A DNA stretch of 64,000 nucleotides from Trichuris trichiura (GCA_037903355.1 JBAJFE010000025.1:124001-188000), one strand, 5' to 3'; shown: positions 25,248-49,861, numbered from the stretch's first letter. Notes: generated by a model not told the origin, from the sequence alone. A program made the numbers and translations.

Positions 25248-27419
25248 CTAATCCGCGTTAGCTTCCGTAGGCGTACACCATGGAAGCTTGTCAAGATCCT
25301 GATTTCCACCAGACAGTATAATACCGATGCGACGAATTTCTGGAGGCAGATTAAACGCTTGCTGGCTCATAGCGGCCGCCAAGCCAACGGCACCGCTGGG
25401 CTCAACTACAAGCTGCAAAAAAAAATGAACAGAGCACGGAATTTTCAGTAAACAACTGCACCTTCATACGTTCGTATATCAGCCTCATTGCTGCTACGAT
25501 TTGAGTATCCGTCTGTAGAAATGGACACGTGAACCACGCAGTGAACAAGAGACGGTAAAATATATGTTTTACCACGGTGAATACTTCCTGCTCACATTTG
25601 GCCAAGACAATAGGAAATGTTTGTTCTCCCAAGCGTTGAACTCTGAGTCCATCAGCAATTGTATTGACTACCTGTGGGGGATTTGGCCAACAAGGAACGC
25701 CAACGCTTAAGCTCTTAGCAAGTTCCTTTCCGTACGGCTCCACGCAAAACACTAAATAATCACACCTCAATGGTTTAGCGGCAACTCGAGAAGCCAAAGA
25801 AATACCTTTGCACGATGGCCTAACCGCTTTCACCCAAGAGGCAACCCCGGCAGCCAAACCTCCCCCGCCTGTTTGAACAAATATAGCATCCAAACCTTTA
25901 ACTTGGTCCAAAAATTCCAAAGCCACTGTCCCCTTAGTTGGTTAAAAATAAATTGCGTTGAAATAAAGGAAAGTTTGTTTTTGAAAAGATGTGTTTATAA
26001 AAAAGGTAAGAACGGAAGGTCAGTAATTTTGCACTTTGCATCAGAAGACGAAGTTGAAAGAGACGCGCCAAACGCTGCGTTACGATGCAGCACAATTCAA
26101 AGAGCTTAACCGAGACAAGTCAAGAGTAAATAAAACATGTTCAATTACGCAACCCTCCGTCGGTCGAAGAAGCAAACGACTGAAACAGTAACTAAATAAA
26201 CTGAAGAGTATAACGTGAAACAGACTTCCATGGATTGCAAAAGTGTACAGAACGCGTTTGCGAAAAAGAACAAGGCCACTTACTTGTCCCGCTATGACAT
26301 CCAAGTCGTCATGAGAGTGAACAAGGGAAGCACCAGTGTTTGTTGATATTGCATTGCACGTGCGAATTCTGAATGTTAACAAGAAACAAGTAACAAGCAA
26401 GCTTTGAAAACTAACCTCGCTGGCATCGTAGGCGCGCAGAAGACTAACTCAGCGCCGTACAGTTTGCTGGCCTCAATCTTTGCTCTAGCAGTATTACTGG
26501 GACACACTAACGTGCATTTTATGCCGCATTTTTTAGTTGCATAAGCTAGAGCTTGAGCATGATTCCCACTACTGTGCGTAATCTAAACGCAAGCATTCGT
26601 CACTTCAATCCAGCGCCGTTTCGAAAGCGTCGGGAAACAGTGCAGTCTTCTCATTTGCGGACGAAGTTGGACAAAGTGAACATTAAAAAGAAAGAAACAA
26701 AACTTCGTGACAGTTTAAGAAAGTGACGGCAATAGCATGGATTAAAATAGCTAACACAGGCATAACTTAAGCAAAATTTATGAAGCATCGTAAGCGTTTA
26801 ACGGAAATAACAACAGAAAACAGCAAGAACCAATGACATAAAACTTAATTCAATTCATCGGTTCAACAACAACATTCTGAATTGCATGGCCTACTGTAAT
26901 TTCTTGAGATTAAACGTGCGCGCACTCTCAACATTCATACTCAATAAGCAATAAACGAGAGTACGTGTTCTATAGAGATTACATGTAGTTCACTATAGGA
27001 CAATCAGCGCAATAGGTATCGAAGGTCAACGTTAAACTGGATAGTGTCAACTTGTGGCGGAAGGAGGAAAAAACGATGCCCTTTCAAGCAGACTTAGATA
27101 CTTAACGTTAAGCATTTATGGAAAAAATTCAAAAACTCACTACACCCAGCGTATCTTGTCCTTTAGCCTTTAACTGCAACACCTAAGAGAAAAAAATTCT
27201 TTAAAAATTGGCGAGCCAACAGATTGCACCAGTTACTGCATTCAATGCTCCTCTAACCTTGAACGACCCGGTTTTCTGCATGTTTTCCGCCTTAAAGAAC
27301 AGTTCCCGACCAGCAAGCATATTCAAGTCGTGGCTAGTGAAAACCGGCGTTCGATGAATTGAATCCTCGATGCGCTCATACGCATCCACCATGTCCTGCT
27401 TACTTACCAACGTGGACAT
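25248..27419 (-). CDS. SRR: Serine racemase / serine-threonine dehydratase (PLP fold type II)
   Basis: PLP enzyme that interconverts L- and D-serine and can deaminate serine or threonine. Exons (- strand): 27419-27237, 27182-27141, 26582-26416, 26368-26284, 25932-25806, 25751-25573, 25512-25462, 25412-25248, giving 332 aa (human SRR 340). All junctions are GT-AG and in phase. Landmarks: QKTGSFKVRGALNA with the PLP lysine at 54, THSSGNHAQALAYAT (S80), QTGGGGLAAG phosphate loop at 181-184, FTVTDTQIVAAMRLIYERMK, and ILSGGN at 312-315, almost the same numbering as human. The metal site is altered: the glutamate of VEPYGKEL is kept but the human D216 position reads L. Racemase and dehydratase cannot be told apart from sequence alone. 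The 54- and 60-nt introns after exons 5 and 6 have no in-frame stop. Intron 2 is 558 nt. Confidence 0.93.
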
Positions 27420-28007
27420 ACTTCTGCAACCTAAGCGATAAGTTCTAAAATGAAAACAATGGAACGACATATGCAAATCGGTGCCGCAACCGACAGGGAA
27501 TATTAAAACAGCAGGCTGCTAGAAACACGTATACTTCTTGAAGGATGGAACATCGTGTCGCGAGAAAAATTAGGAAACCGGTGCCAACAATCTCTGATTG
27601 CAAGGCAGCAATTCCAATGCATACGTGGTGACGGCTGCATGTGCACGCAAATATGAACAGTGTACAATCAAAAAGATGAACGATTGTTGAACAGCAAAAA
27701 TACGCAATGAATAACCGGAAGAGGGGGAAAGACGGTGTTTCAAGAGAACACGGCACGGATGACTTCAAACGGTACAACGTAAAAAAAGAATGGCAGAACA
27801 AGAAAGAAATAGTGAACCGACAACCGAGATGGTCAAAGCAGCGTGACAAGATTAATAAATACGAAAAGCATATGAACTTAAAAGAACAGTTGAATAAGGC
27901 GTTTTTTCAGTTGTACATAGAACAGTAGCGATAGAAGGACAGTAGCAATAGAAGCAACGCCGAAATACCCATACAACGATTACAAGAGACGAGAGGACTA
28001 CGGAAGT
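27420..28007. other. No supported gene
   Basis: A short gap between the 5' end of the racemase gene and the 3' end of the RSK gene. It should hold the racemase promoter and the RSK 3' UTR. A 134-codon minus-strand frame (27445-27849), rich in F, C and L, is rejected as chance. Confidence 0.45.
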
Positions 28008-37980
<9,973 letters not shown>

Positions 37981-40900
37981 TTTTAGCAACGACTACGGCG
38001 ACTGGCAGAGGCCTGCAAAATATTTAAAATGAGCGAAACAAAAAGGAATGCACTGACGAAACCAGAGCTCTCTCAAGTTGAAATCGGTGTCTCACTTAGC
38101 ATACTAAGCAAAGCAAAGTACCGCTAAGTAAACAGTCTAACGGCCCCTTGTATACAAATGATGGGTCAATAGGTTACCAACCACCGACTGTCCTTATCGG
38201 CTGTGAAAGCAAAGCATTTATGCACATCAACTATCGCTCCTTTCGTTGCGTAAGCAGTGCATATAATAAATACAGGAACAAAAATGACAAGTATGGAATT
38301 AATCCTCAATGGAATTCCGCTAAGGACAAAAGAAGGTCACAGAAACGCACAAGTGGAGGCAGGAAGCAAATTGAAAAGCTTCGGCGAAATGGGAGCAGCT
38401 GGCAATTTCATCCGGTTCTTATCGCTTTTCTAATCGTTCTACATCGTAGATGGTAGGCCATTGGTTGACACTGAACGAGCGACGCCTCCAAGGGACTACC
38501 GGGATGCGTGAAGATGTTGTCCATAAAAACTAAAGTAAGCTCAAAGCATCAACCGCCACTGCCTTCGGCTACCTATCAGAGCTAACGTTTGGAGACCATG
38601 TGTTACACCCGTCGCCGCTGCGAAAAGGGAGGCCAAGCAACGTTCGCTCGACGGTGATGTCCGCTTAGTGCCACTGAGGGCGCCATCAGCTCTCCCAATG
38701 GCACTTCAACTCTACTATCTGCGCTTATATGTAAATCATATTCGGAAAAGCATAACGACCAAACGGAAAAGTTACGAAAAGTAAATGAAAGAAGCTTGCG
38801 CTGCAACTATTGCAATCTGCATGGTTCAATAGGCCAATGCCAACAAAGAACGACAAAAAACGGCTCTTCAGCATATTGCAGCAACAGTATAGTCCGACTC
38901 AACCGATTCAACCACAAATAAAAGAACAATAAATCTGCCTGCACTAATATTTCACTTAACAATGTGCTTTCAGTGTGGCCACTGGGCTTCCGAGAGTTCG
39001 TACCTCCTTCCCTTTGTTAATAGAAATCGTTCTATCAAGGGACTCGCTCTACCCGATTTTATCTAATACATCAATGTTTCCGCGGTAGCACGTTTCTCTT
39101 CGGAAGATGCTCAAATTACAAACGAAAATCAATCGGCACATCGACACTGCACATACAATCACGACAAATCAACCAGGCGATATTGTGGATCAGGTAGGGG
39201 AGCAGACGACAAAGCAAAAAAAGTTGACTGATTGGAAAAATGGAAGCGCGCCTGCTTGCTCAGCGGGAAAAACTAAAAGTCACTTTCGAAAATGAACAGC
39301 TTCGCGCCGCGGCTACAGTGAACCAGGGAAATTCAGGCACGCTGTTCCAAGTGATAGGATAAGAGATCAAAAGAGCACCACAACGGAGCAGCAAAAAGTA
39401 TCGCTCGCTCAAAATTCCACCGAACTAGCCCAACATCACAACCACAGCTTGTCAAAATCTTCTAATTAATAACGTAGGAGAAAAACCAGCATAAGAGAAT
39501 GCAAGTATACTGATCGAAAGTTGCCAACAGACTATAGTCCGATGGAATTGACTAGCTGATTCATCACTACTCGAACAATGGCGCTTTAACATTTAATGAT
39601 TCTGCGATTATAAGGTCCACAAAACAAAGAAAGTGCTTCAATTAAAACGCACTATTTTAAACATACGGAACAACAATGATAAACACATTGTTACTTTCAT
39701 GAAGACTGTTAATTCTTAAATTCACCAGTTGGTTAATTTAATCAAAAAATAGCATTGTTCGTGATCGAATGCGCTACCGCAGCAATGGTGACGATTGTTG
39801 AAGCGGGAAGACCGTCTGCTATCACTGACAAATGAATAACGAAAAACAAAGGCGCATGACCATTTCAAAATCTGCGTTACTGGTTCAACTTCGCTCATTA
39901 AATAAGGTTTGCGGAATCTCAAGATTAAACAGAACGGTGAATCTTTTCTCTAGGCTATGCTGCTTGGACTGTTGAAAAGAAATTTAGCCGGTACAGTATG
40001 CACAAGCAATCACTTTACATTCTTGCCAGTCATCATCCTTCACTCTTCCCATTTAATTATTGACTTCTGATGAGTAGCTAAGTTGTTCCCCTGCGAGCAG
40101 GTGCACTTTTTATCTACACAGTGAACATTCCTTGTACCGTTGTCAGAGTAGAAAATGTAGAATTGTCGTTGGATTATGCCAACTAATTTTCGCTGACCAC
40201 AGCAAAAACAAAACTACGAACGTTACAGAAGAGGAAATTTTTCATCACTTATTCATCGAAACAGTTTTAAACACAGGACGGACTGTTTCGGAAGCAAAAA
40301 TTTAAAAAAAACGCAAAATCGTAAGAAAACCCAGTGCATTCATTCGAAAAGTGAAATGCAAAAACCAGTCTAAGAACACAAATTACAGCTTTTTGGAAAT
40401 AGCAAAGAAAACTGACAATTGAAAACCTGAATAAAATTTAAGATTTTCAATGAATAAAGGCAGTTCTGTTGATAGCACTCTGTGCAGCCAAAAATAAATC
40501 GCGAAAATGAACTTTGTCAAAGCAGATGAAATTCATCACGCTGCAGGTGGAAACAAGAATAAGCAGATGAAAGCATTTTACCAATCGAGTCGAGGCAAGT
40601 TGCTGTCCAAAGAGAGAGATTAAATGCCCTTGATGGAGCAAGATTGAACAGCTGACGGCCCAAAATCTTATTTTCTCAGAATCCGGTTGAACAACCACGC
40701 CGATACGCTTATGGCGTATTCATAAAAACATTAATCCTACTTAGCTGATGAACATGTATTTCATAATTAATGGAACTTCTAGTGGAAAGATAATGCGGAA
40801 AACGCGACAGATGAAGGCACAACCTTTCGGATCACAGTTAGCTGTCCCGTTATAATAAGATTCCATTGGCTAAATTTCCTTACCCCTCTAAATGCAACAG

Positions 40901-43356
40901 AACGTTACAGACGGCAAGCTTGCGCTTCATTAATGAAATTTCTCAATTACGTGGATGAAGTAAAGACACGTCCAAGAAACGTCCGATCTGCAAAAGGATT
41001 TCAGAGAAAATTTCTAGCAAACTAGCAGAACTGTCCTGGAAAGTTTATCTCTTACGTAAGCAATTGGCAAATTGAAACAACATAAAAGTTTAATTTGCAA
41101 ACTGCAAATCATCAACCCAGGTGAACGCGTGTGGACGAAAGTTCAAGAACAAACTTTCAGAAAATATGCAACTCGTCAACTGACGCATACCGTCTCACAG
41201 TTTGCGCATAAAGCATACTCGGACGATCAAGTGACATTACTATTCTTATAATTGCACAATGCTAGGAAATAGTTGGTGCATTGCTCTGGCTCTAAATGCT
41301 GACCTCTTCAACCCTGCCTCGCCAGTATTTCCGTTACCACTTACGGTGATGTAAGAATCACGAGAAGCCCTGGCCATCCATCCACCACGTTGCTTGCACC
41401 GGTAAAGTTTGCGCAATGAATGAAACAAACCCTTTTCATGCTACTAAGCTGTTAGCGCTAAAATGAGCTCACTGCAAAAGAAGCACAATACAATCCTTAA
41501 GGCACTTGCAGTTGGCTTTGAGGCAAAAATAAGAAAGCAAACTACCATTCCTCCTGTTTCTTCAAAAACGGTTGAATTTAATGAAAGCAATAGCGTGACA
41601 TAAACTAGGCAGTTAGGATGCCGAACCTCTGTGGAAATAGGCGAAGTTACGATGTGTGCAATAACAATGAAAAATGGACACTCATAAAACAAAATAACGG
41701 AACCTAATAAAAACGTTCAACATAGACTGCTGCATTGCAAAGTCTGACATATACCATTGGACACATAAGTTTTACGATGCAAAAGTAAAAAGGCAACCGC
41801 CGGCAAAGCTTCGAACCTTTTTTGCAAAGCCTATTTACCTACGCGTTGGAAGAAAACTAGAAAAAAGGCCATTGCAACGAACAATAACTCAAAACTGATT
41901 CCCTTAATTAAATGTCAAGATAACGCGCAACGTCTTTTTGTAGAGAAAAGGCGATTCTCTTAGTATGATATAATTGCAGTAAGTCTAACAGTGTTTACAC
42001 ACTGCACAAAGGCAGCTTTGCATATGCCCTGTGAGGCGCAGTAAACTTTCGGAAAAGCAAAAAAATGATACGGGAAAGGACGTCAGAACAAAGAGCCTAT
42101 GCGCTTCTTAAAAATGAGTGCTCGGTTAAAACTTTTGCTCGAAATACTAGAAGAAAAACTTTAAGTGAACCATAGCAATAGAAAGAAAATTGCAAAATGG
42201 CCATCGCATGCAGTAGAAACAATGCGAGCAAAAATGTCAAACGATCTCAGCAGATGCTGAAATGGCGCTCGTAATTTTGCATTATTTCTTACCATTAATT
42301 GTTGGTAAGCATAAAGCGCAACGAATGAAGAAACGAGCGCAAATTTCCACCAAAAATTACACTGCACTGAGAGAGGTAACCAACGAAATGAGACATTGCT
42401 TTAGCTGACCTAAACGCTCGCAAGTGACACTCACGTTGATTCCAACCCTATTCATTAATTGTTTAAGTGGAATACTGAGCACCTATGCCCACCGATCGCC
42501 ACAAAAGTTTGCTCTCAATGACCATTTCACGCAAGTTAACAATCACCAATGGACGTTAAATAGTAAAATATTGACAAATGTGTCAAATACCCAATACCCC
42601 AATGGAAAGATAAAAGCGACATTGTGTTTAATCTAATTCAACCTCAGTGTAATGAACTGACCAATTTTGGACAACCTTTTCCCGAAAAAGCCCACTGGTT
42701 ATCAATTTAAGTTGAACTACAAAAATAGGCAAATTTCTAAGTTTGAAGTAATGCAGAAATCAAGCAAAAAAGGATAACTTGCAAACCTAGTGCGCCTGTT
42801 TCGTGTTTGAACATATTTCGCCGCAAAACAGTTTACTACATCTATAAACATATTGGATTCGACCTGGCGACTACCTATGGAACCTCTTCTTTACCATATT
42901 ATCAATTACGGAGGTGACATACAAGCAACGGTATATATCTTTTACGTAAGCAGCGCAAATTATTTTTTTTTGCCGTGACTTGAGATTCGACGTGCACTCA
43001 AGCAAAATGGGAAATCAAAGCTAAAGAACTCTGATTTTTCTATACGTTACAAAATTGCCTGTGACAACTGTTATCAGAAAAAGATAACAATGATGCCGTC
43101 AGTTCAAGCTTGATTGTCAATACTCGCTAAACATATTTTTCGACCGCCGTTCCCATTAACAACCGTCAACCTAGAAACACTTTGCAAAGAGTACGAGAGC
43201 TGAATGAAGAATCATAAAAAGGTGGCCTTTGCACGGACCACTGATAGGTCGTCCACCAAAAAATTCTAAGAAGGTATAACATTCCAAATCACACAGTACA
43301 CCGGCAATGCATTGAAAATAAAACTTTTTCCAATGAGTGTGTGAAGTAACACACAT
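37981..43356. other. Gene-poor stretch
   Basis: Upstream of RSK. Frames at 38148-38456 (102 codons, K/R-rich), 38603-38806 and 40447-40698 match nothing known. An exon-like stretch near 41339-41383 (minus) has good splice signals but no partners. The first few hundred bases should hold the RSK promoter; no TATA box is evident. Confidence 0.45.
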
Positions 43357-43424
43357 GTGCTACGAAAAAGCTACCAGTTATACATTTATTTAAATGTTTA
43401 ACTGGTAAATTTTTCGTACTACAA
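43357..43424. repeat. Compact hairpin, about 33-bp arms
   Basis: GTGCTACGAAAAAGC and TACCAGTTATACATTTA on the left pair with TAAATGTTTAACTGGTA and TTTTTCGTAC on the right, with one mismatch in the inner 17 bp and a very short loop. It could be a small foldback or a microRNA-like precursor; the loop is short for the latter. Confidence 0.5.
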
Positions 43425-46400
43425 CTATGTTAGTACATTGACATAATCTTAAATAACAACATACGATATTTAAACATAAACATTTAAAATGGCAACTTCA
43501 AATGAACGTACGTCAGCATGGCTCGCAAATAACCCACTAAGTCTGAAGCCAAAGCTGTTCAACAGTCATTTGGCGCACTTTCCAAACTATTCTCAATTTC
43601 ATTGGCGCTACTGATCTGCAAATTTCATTTCGAGCGACCTACGTAATAATTTTCTGAACCAATTAGCAAAGTGTTTAGCCCGAAAAGTGAAGCAGCAAAA
43701 AGAAAGCGCGCAATTTCATAACAGACAATCACTTAATCGGTGCCTTGGCAATGGAATCGCATTTGAAAGTAAAAGCTTTCGGATTTATTCTAACATAAGC
43801 TTAAAACGAACTAAACTGCTTTGAATTGACTGGTTTAATACGGTCGCCCTAAACCAGGAAGAACGTTCCCTTAAATCGGCGTCAAAGGCAAATGGTAAAA
43901 AATTATGCCATAAAGAATAACTGATTTAACCTGATGAACGAAACGAATAAAAATGTTTGCTTTCTGCAGCTTGTCCGACAGCTGTGCCACAAAACAGAAA
44001 GGATGTACATTTACGTAGAACGGCTGAATTAGTTTAAGAAACCAATATATTTACCCGCAAAGTTTCGCCATACTCATTAAGGCTACACCTAATAAATGTC
44101 TACAAAAAATGTTGCCGGAAAAGACTGTGAGCACTGAGCTAAACAACAAGTTAACACATAACGGAAAGCTCTGTTCACAGATTAAGACAAACGAATTTGT
44201 GCAAAAGTGGACAACTGTTATTGAATTCGCCATGACTTCAACTCATTCGATTTTGACTAATGAAAACGCCCTTAGGCTACTACTAAGAATACGAAATTAC
44301 TCGTTTACGTCCAGCATAACACCACACAACTAAAAACATGAAACGACTGTGCCGATAGAAGTGCACAATTGCACCGGCGCTGCAACGAGAACATTGAACA
44401 GGCAAGCTGACGCTTCTACTATTGCGTAATTGAAATACCAAGATTATAGTTGAGCAAAGAAACTATTTGCAATTTTCGATAAATAAAAGGAGGGAACTTT
44501 TGTTGCCGTAAATTTTGGAAACTATTAACATCTTATGGCAAGACAGTACGGCAAGCCACTGATAACAATTTTTTGAGCTCTATTCTAGTTACAGTAACAA
44601 ACAACGCTATACCCTCTTAAGAGAAATCTTCCCCGATTGCCCAAAAGAAACTTTCGCTGCACAACCAGAACAGTAGAAAGAATCTAATAATAATGAAAAA
44701 CAGCAATGCTCGCTACGCGTGCAATATTACCGAGCAAGAATGACCAGGAATATAGACATTTTGAAGGAAACATTGCAGTGAGTGACGTTCTAAAACGATG
44801 ACAGACTTACACAGAAAACTCATAGACTAAATTGCCTTTTGAAACTTCGAAAAATGCTAATTTTTTCGCACTGACAGCAAACGAGCTTACAAGTTTGGTC
44901 AGCCGCGAAACAAAAAACAATGGGTTCTGATATGGAACAGCCCTGCGTTTTACAGAAACATTATCGGCTTTGCATGCATTCTCTTCGTTCACTTTAATAA
45001 ACAGAGGCTTGAGCAACACTGGATTTGTTGCAAACGCAACACCTGACGCGTTTAGCATTCGTTAATACGTGTACACAATAAACAACAACTGAAATAACTT
45101 ACGCTTTCACGGCATATAAACAATCAACACATTTCGCTGAAGATGCGACCTGCAATTTCCAAAAGCTCTGATACCTAATTTAATCCCCATAATTCTACTT
45201 CATTAAACAGACTGACACACAAAAAATACATAATGCAAACATTTGCTTCCGCTAACAAAGTTTCAAAAGTTTCAAAAACTAAACCGTTTTTAAACGCTGA
45301 CAGGAAGTATACTCTCGTCAACAATAGAATTGTACGCCAGCCAAAATAGCATAGGGTATGACGCCTTGAACCGTTCAACAGCAGAGAAGATGGCAAATAA
45401 CTGTAACTGAACAAAGACAACTGACTAAATTGACTTTAAAAAAACCAAACAAAATAGCATCTCTACTGCATACTGCTGCAACATGTACCTGCACTTACTG
45501 ACATACAACCTGTCACAATTTCAGTTCCTAATAAATGCACGTACGAGTAGCCCAATGGAACCAATTAACCATTAATGCACAATAAGACAGTTCATTCGCT
45601 CCCAGAGGCTTCTATATCAGTTGATCAAGCAAGAGCTGTTAAATTTTACAACAAACTATTCACTTGCCATATCGTTTTCGCATGCGCAGTTAACGCACTC
45701 GACAACTTGCACAGCAGGAACACAAACAAATGCACAACAAAAACATTGGAAAAACACGTATGAAAGTTAGAAATTCTTGTAGAAAGCGTCGAATAAAGAA
45801 GAAGCAAAAATTGACACAATAAGATGCCCGTATACTTTTCGATATCCGAAATTCTAATGCAAACAAATGAGATCACTATTTCCTTACTAGAAACAATGGA
45901 TGTGAAAACCAATTAAAGTAAGTCAGTGGGACTTTCCCAATGGATTTTGGGAAGTATCAAAAATGAAGATGAAAAAAAACGAATTCGGCAATACCGCAAG
46001 AAAACTATGCGTATGTGACAATCTTCGAGCACTAATGGTTAAATGTGCATTAATTTCAAATACTATCAGTAACAGTAATGAAAGGCGCAAGGAACAACAC
46101 CATTGCTTCAGTTGCCTTACCGTTTAAGAACTAATGACACTGTAGTACATTTTGAATTAACTTCTCACAGAAGAAAACTCCAGAAACTAGGCATCTGAAA
46201 GCAAATAGCGAAAAGAATTGTTTTATCTTTTTTTGTTAACTCCTTTGCCCATCCAGTACGACAATGCCCAAAAATTTGTTCTTTTCAGCCTGATAGAGGC
46301 CATGTTGATTGCGCCTTAATCGGCGACCACGTGTCAACGTGCATGAATGGAACCATATTATTATATCAAGGTAACTCAACGCTGAGACATAAAACCCCCA

Positions 46401-48241
46401 ATCATTGCAAATTAGACTGACGAACGCGCCATGAAAATCCTAAATGGTAATCCAGTCGGATTACCACTGAAGAATTATCTTTTCGTCTGTAACAGATAGT
46501 TCTCTGTTAAGAGAAGCACTTCTCCATTTCGACAGACTGTTTGGGTCGCCTTTTTCAGCCTTGCTGGATTGGAGAAACACAAGCAGACAGCAGCGTACAC
46601 AAGCCCGTCGAATATTCAAGTAGCTATCATGCGGTAAGATGTCCCATTAAACGCACAGGAAGACACATTGCTGGCTTTTGTGTCCCTGTTTAACGCTGAA
46701 TCTTTCCCATGCGGAAAGCTTCTTTGATCTTTCCTACGTGAATCATCTTTCCGTGAAAAGTCAATAACAAATTCAGCAATAAAGAGCTGCAAAGATACAC
46801 GGCAGGATGATTCACGTTGGAAAGGGGATGGCTAAACCTTTAGACGTGCTTGAGGTCCATTTTTATGGATTGCAGAAAAAAATTTCTAAGCATTGGGTCA
46901 ACCCCTAACAAAGCAAGCTGTATGACTAAACTACCTTGTCAGCTTTCTTATGGTCAGATTTTGTTCTCAAAAGAAGATCTGAAGACGATCTAACTCCGCC
47001 GAATCAGAAACCATGTCAATAAAGCAACGAAACAATTAAATAATTTTAGAAAGCGCAAATAAAAGTTTCCTAATGTCTGAAACCTGCTTTCTAACTCGCA
47101 CAGACTACCAATTATAGTATGTCAATATTTTCGGGTCAACAAAAGAAACTTGCAAAAATTAATAATAAAAGTAAAAACTTAAAAGGATGCAGCTACGGCG
47201 AATGGCTTATGAGGACTATGTCAACGACTTGTAACTTGCTTTCGAAGGAAAGCATTTAAATTTCTCATTTCTCTCTTTCTAACTTGTCGTCGTCGCATGC
47301 GAAGCTTGCCGCTAACGCATTGCCTTCACAAGGTGCGACAAGTATTGCTGCACTTTCTCTACACTATTTCTATCTATCGTCTGTGCAAGTGACTAGATTC
47401 ACTGTTTCAAACTACCACATTTAGCAAATACCTTCAATTAGTTCATTCAATACTTTCAAAACGTTGGCTAGAATGAACAGTTCAAACGGAAGAAAGGTAC
47501 CTACCGTTCAGCATGACGACTTTACAAGTATGGTTAACCTTCCGATCACAGATTTCTTGAAACGTCTGCTGCTGTTACTTCAGTTGACATCAGAGTCAGC
47601 TTCTGAGCAATGAAAACATTATCTTCTGCAGTATGGTTCGGTAGAAATTGGACGAGCACTGAAATCATTGCAAAAATTGAGCAGCGAAAACAGGCGCACT
47701 TCGTCACACTTCATCCGTCTAAACAAAATACTGAACTGCTTCGGTCTATACCGAAAGCTTAGTCCAACCAATCGGAAAACAGTTAGGCGACAGATGTTCT
47801 TGCAACCTGCGCATCATTTAGTCAAGAAACCGCTAAATAAAGTTAGTTCACTACCCTGGCGTAAATATAAAATGACGAAATACTCCTCTCGTTCGAATTC
47901 AATCTTTAAAATTATTTAAATCATTAAAATGCAAAGAAAGTAATTTAAATTTTTGATTACTCTTGCCATAACGCATGCAGAATATGCTAGCACATAAAAC
48001 AATTAGGAGTCATTGCTTTGAAAACATAGTTTCTCCTAACGGGTGTGTGAAACAACATTGATATACGGAAAGGGAAGCCGCTCAAAGTTTTTGTTAATAT
48101 TGCGAAGCATTCGGGGAACTCCTGCCCCCGTCTTCAGTGCATGAAAGTGACAGAGAGAATCTTGGCATAGCGTTATGTAGGACAAGTGTTTTAAACCGCG
48201 GAGAACTTGGGTCATTTTAAATGAGTAACAAAATTAAAATG
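43425..48241. other. Gene-poor stretch
   Basis: I see no supportable gene. Frames of 60-88 codons on both strands match nothing known. Confidence 0.45.
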
Positions 48242-48422
48242 ACGGTGGGGGAGGGTGGAAATGTTTAAAAAGAGGGGGCAGGAAAGGGAAAGGGAGGGAA
48301 AAGGGAGATGGGGGGGGGGAGAGACTGGACAAAGGGGAAGGGGAGGAAGAAAGGAGAAAAGAAAGGAAAAGAACAAGGAAAGGAAAGGAAGGGGGGAGGA
48401 AGGGAAGTTGAGGGGCTGGGGA
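48242..48422 (+). repeat. Purine-only low-complexity tract (G/A)
   Basis: About 180 bp of almost pure G and A on the + strand (runs of GGGGGAGAG and AAAGGAAAGGAAGG types). Open frames here (74 codons +, 67 codons -, the latter nearly all S, P, F and L) are artefacts of composition. Confidence 0.85.
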
Positions 48423-48449
48423 TATTTCCCAAAACATCTTAGAGCACCT

Positions 48450-48668
48450 TTATTGTCCCTGAACAGGCGATTCTTGTAGCAGACAGCAGTTTGTAGCCCT
48501 GATGATGTTGGGGTTCAATTTTATATAAAGTGCTTCTTTAATCTTCCTAAGCATAAATTGTCTTTCTTTACAAAGCACCTTGGCGCGCAGTTGACCCGCG
48601 CACTGCGCTGCGTGCTGTGCTAACGCTGAAGTCTGGATGGCCTGCTCCATGGCATCTCGCGGATCCAA
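48450..48668 (-). pseudogene. C-terminal scrap of a Penelope-like element
   Basis: RKIKEALYIKLNPNI matches the end of the PLE at 5.5 kb (RRIKEAFFILNNENI), which is the end of the GIY-YIG endonuclease domain, where the family continues NRD. Here the frame breaks right after that point. With the N-terminal scrap at 49520-49861 on the same strand it may be one internally deleted copy. Confidence 0.65.
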
Positions 48669-49044
48669 TGTGGGCGGACGTCAACGTGACCAAATGGACG
48701 GTTCTCCGTTCAATCGGTTGACTGCGTTCAATTAGAAGTCATGGCCAATTGTTGTCGAACAAACTGTGAAGGCAGGTTAGTTCACAGGTTACATGCCACT
48801 GGTTTGACAATTTTGTGGCAAACAGATTTGAACGCCGTCACTCAATAAAACGAACTGCTTTTTTTACACTACAATCGTTAATTCTAGGCAATGCCGCCTC
48901 TACTGAAATTCATTTCACTGCAAATATCCCATTACTGACGAATACGTAAACACTGAGAAAAGGTAAAGCCGAAATGCCATCAAAAGCGAACTAAAGAACT
49001 GTTTAAAGCAGCTTATAATCTGTAGCTTTATTTAAGAGAAAGTT

Positions 49045-49195
49045 TTGCTATGGAAACATCGCAACTTTCAGGTATTGCTCTCCATCCGTCGTCAGTGGCC
49101 AAATTAGCCAATTTCAGACCTAATTTGACCGCTGACGACGGGTGCAAGCCAATTTTCGAAAGCTTCGGTGTTCATAATTTTCGTTTCCATAACAG
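49045..49195. repeat. Miniature inverted-repeat element between two PLE scraps
   Basis: Left arm: ATGGAAAC, CTTTCAGG, CCGTCGTCAGTGGCCAAATTA. Right arm: TAATTTGACCGCTGACGACGGG, CGAAAGCTTCGG, GTTTCCAT, the inverse of the left. Same family as 24459 and 28763. Confidence 0.75.
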
Positions 49196-49519
49196 CACAT
49201 ACAATACATAAAATCTGTACGCTACAAAATCCTATCGCCCCATTTCGTAGAGTTACGTGTTCAAAAACTTTCCGATTCAAATGAAGTGGGCAAACAAAGG
49301 AACCAACTTTTTGCATAACTGCATGTCCGAGCAAACCGACTTTTCGAATGAACATAGACCAACCATTGGCTGCACTAATAAACGAAAAAGAAACCCAAAG
49401 AATGCACACAAACAACCACTTTTCCAAAACATTGCTAACAACGAACAAGTACTGCCTCAGAAAAACAGCATTTTTCAAGTTTACCGTAACGGTCACATAA
49501 AACAATTGCTGAACTTACG

Positions 49520-49861
49520 TCAGATATATGCAATCGTAAAGTCACAATCAACAATAATAATTAGGAAATTCAGCAGTATTGAAGGTAATGTATGGTGAGT
49601 GTAATTCCATTTTAGTTGGAAACAGTTTGGTAGCAGACCAGCGTCGCGACATTTGAGAAGGAAAGTGAGCATATCGAGAGTCGACGCAAGCTTGCTACTG
49701 GTCTGCTCTAGCAACGTAGCTGCTTCAAGGATTTGTGCAACATGAGCTCTTCGGATGTTTCTTAAAACGTAGTGTCTCTTTACAGGCTTTGCTTGTTTCA
49801 TAGTTGACCTCTGGTTTACTGCTTTGGCCTGTTTGCTGTATCTGTAAGTAAGCTTCTTCAA
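49520..49861 (-). pseudogene. N-terminal scrap of a Penelope-like element
   Basis: A 113-codon minus-strand frame with KKLTYRYSKQAKAVNQRSTM, then LEQTSSKLASTLDMLTFLLK and CRDAGLLPNCFQLKW. The LTFLL(K/R)CRD.G..P..F.LK pattern is that of the PLE N-terminal region. Its first codons overlap the foldback at 49845-49980, as in the 4.8 kb foldback. Confidence 0.55.
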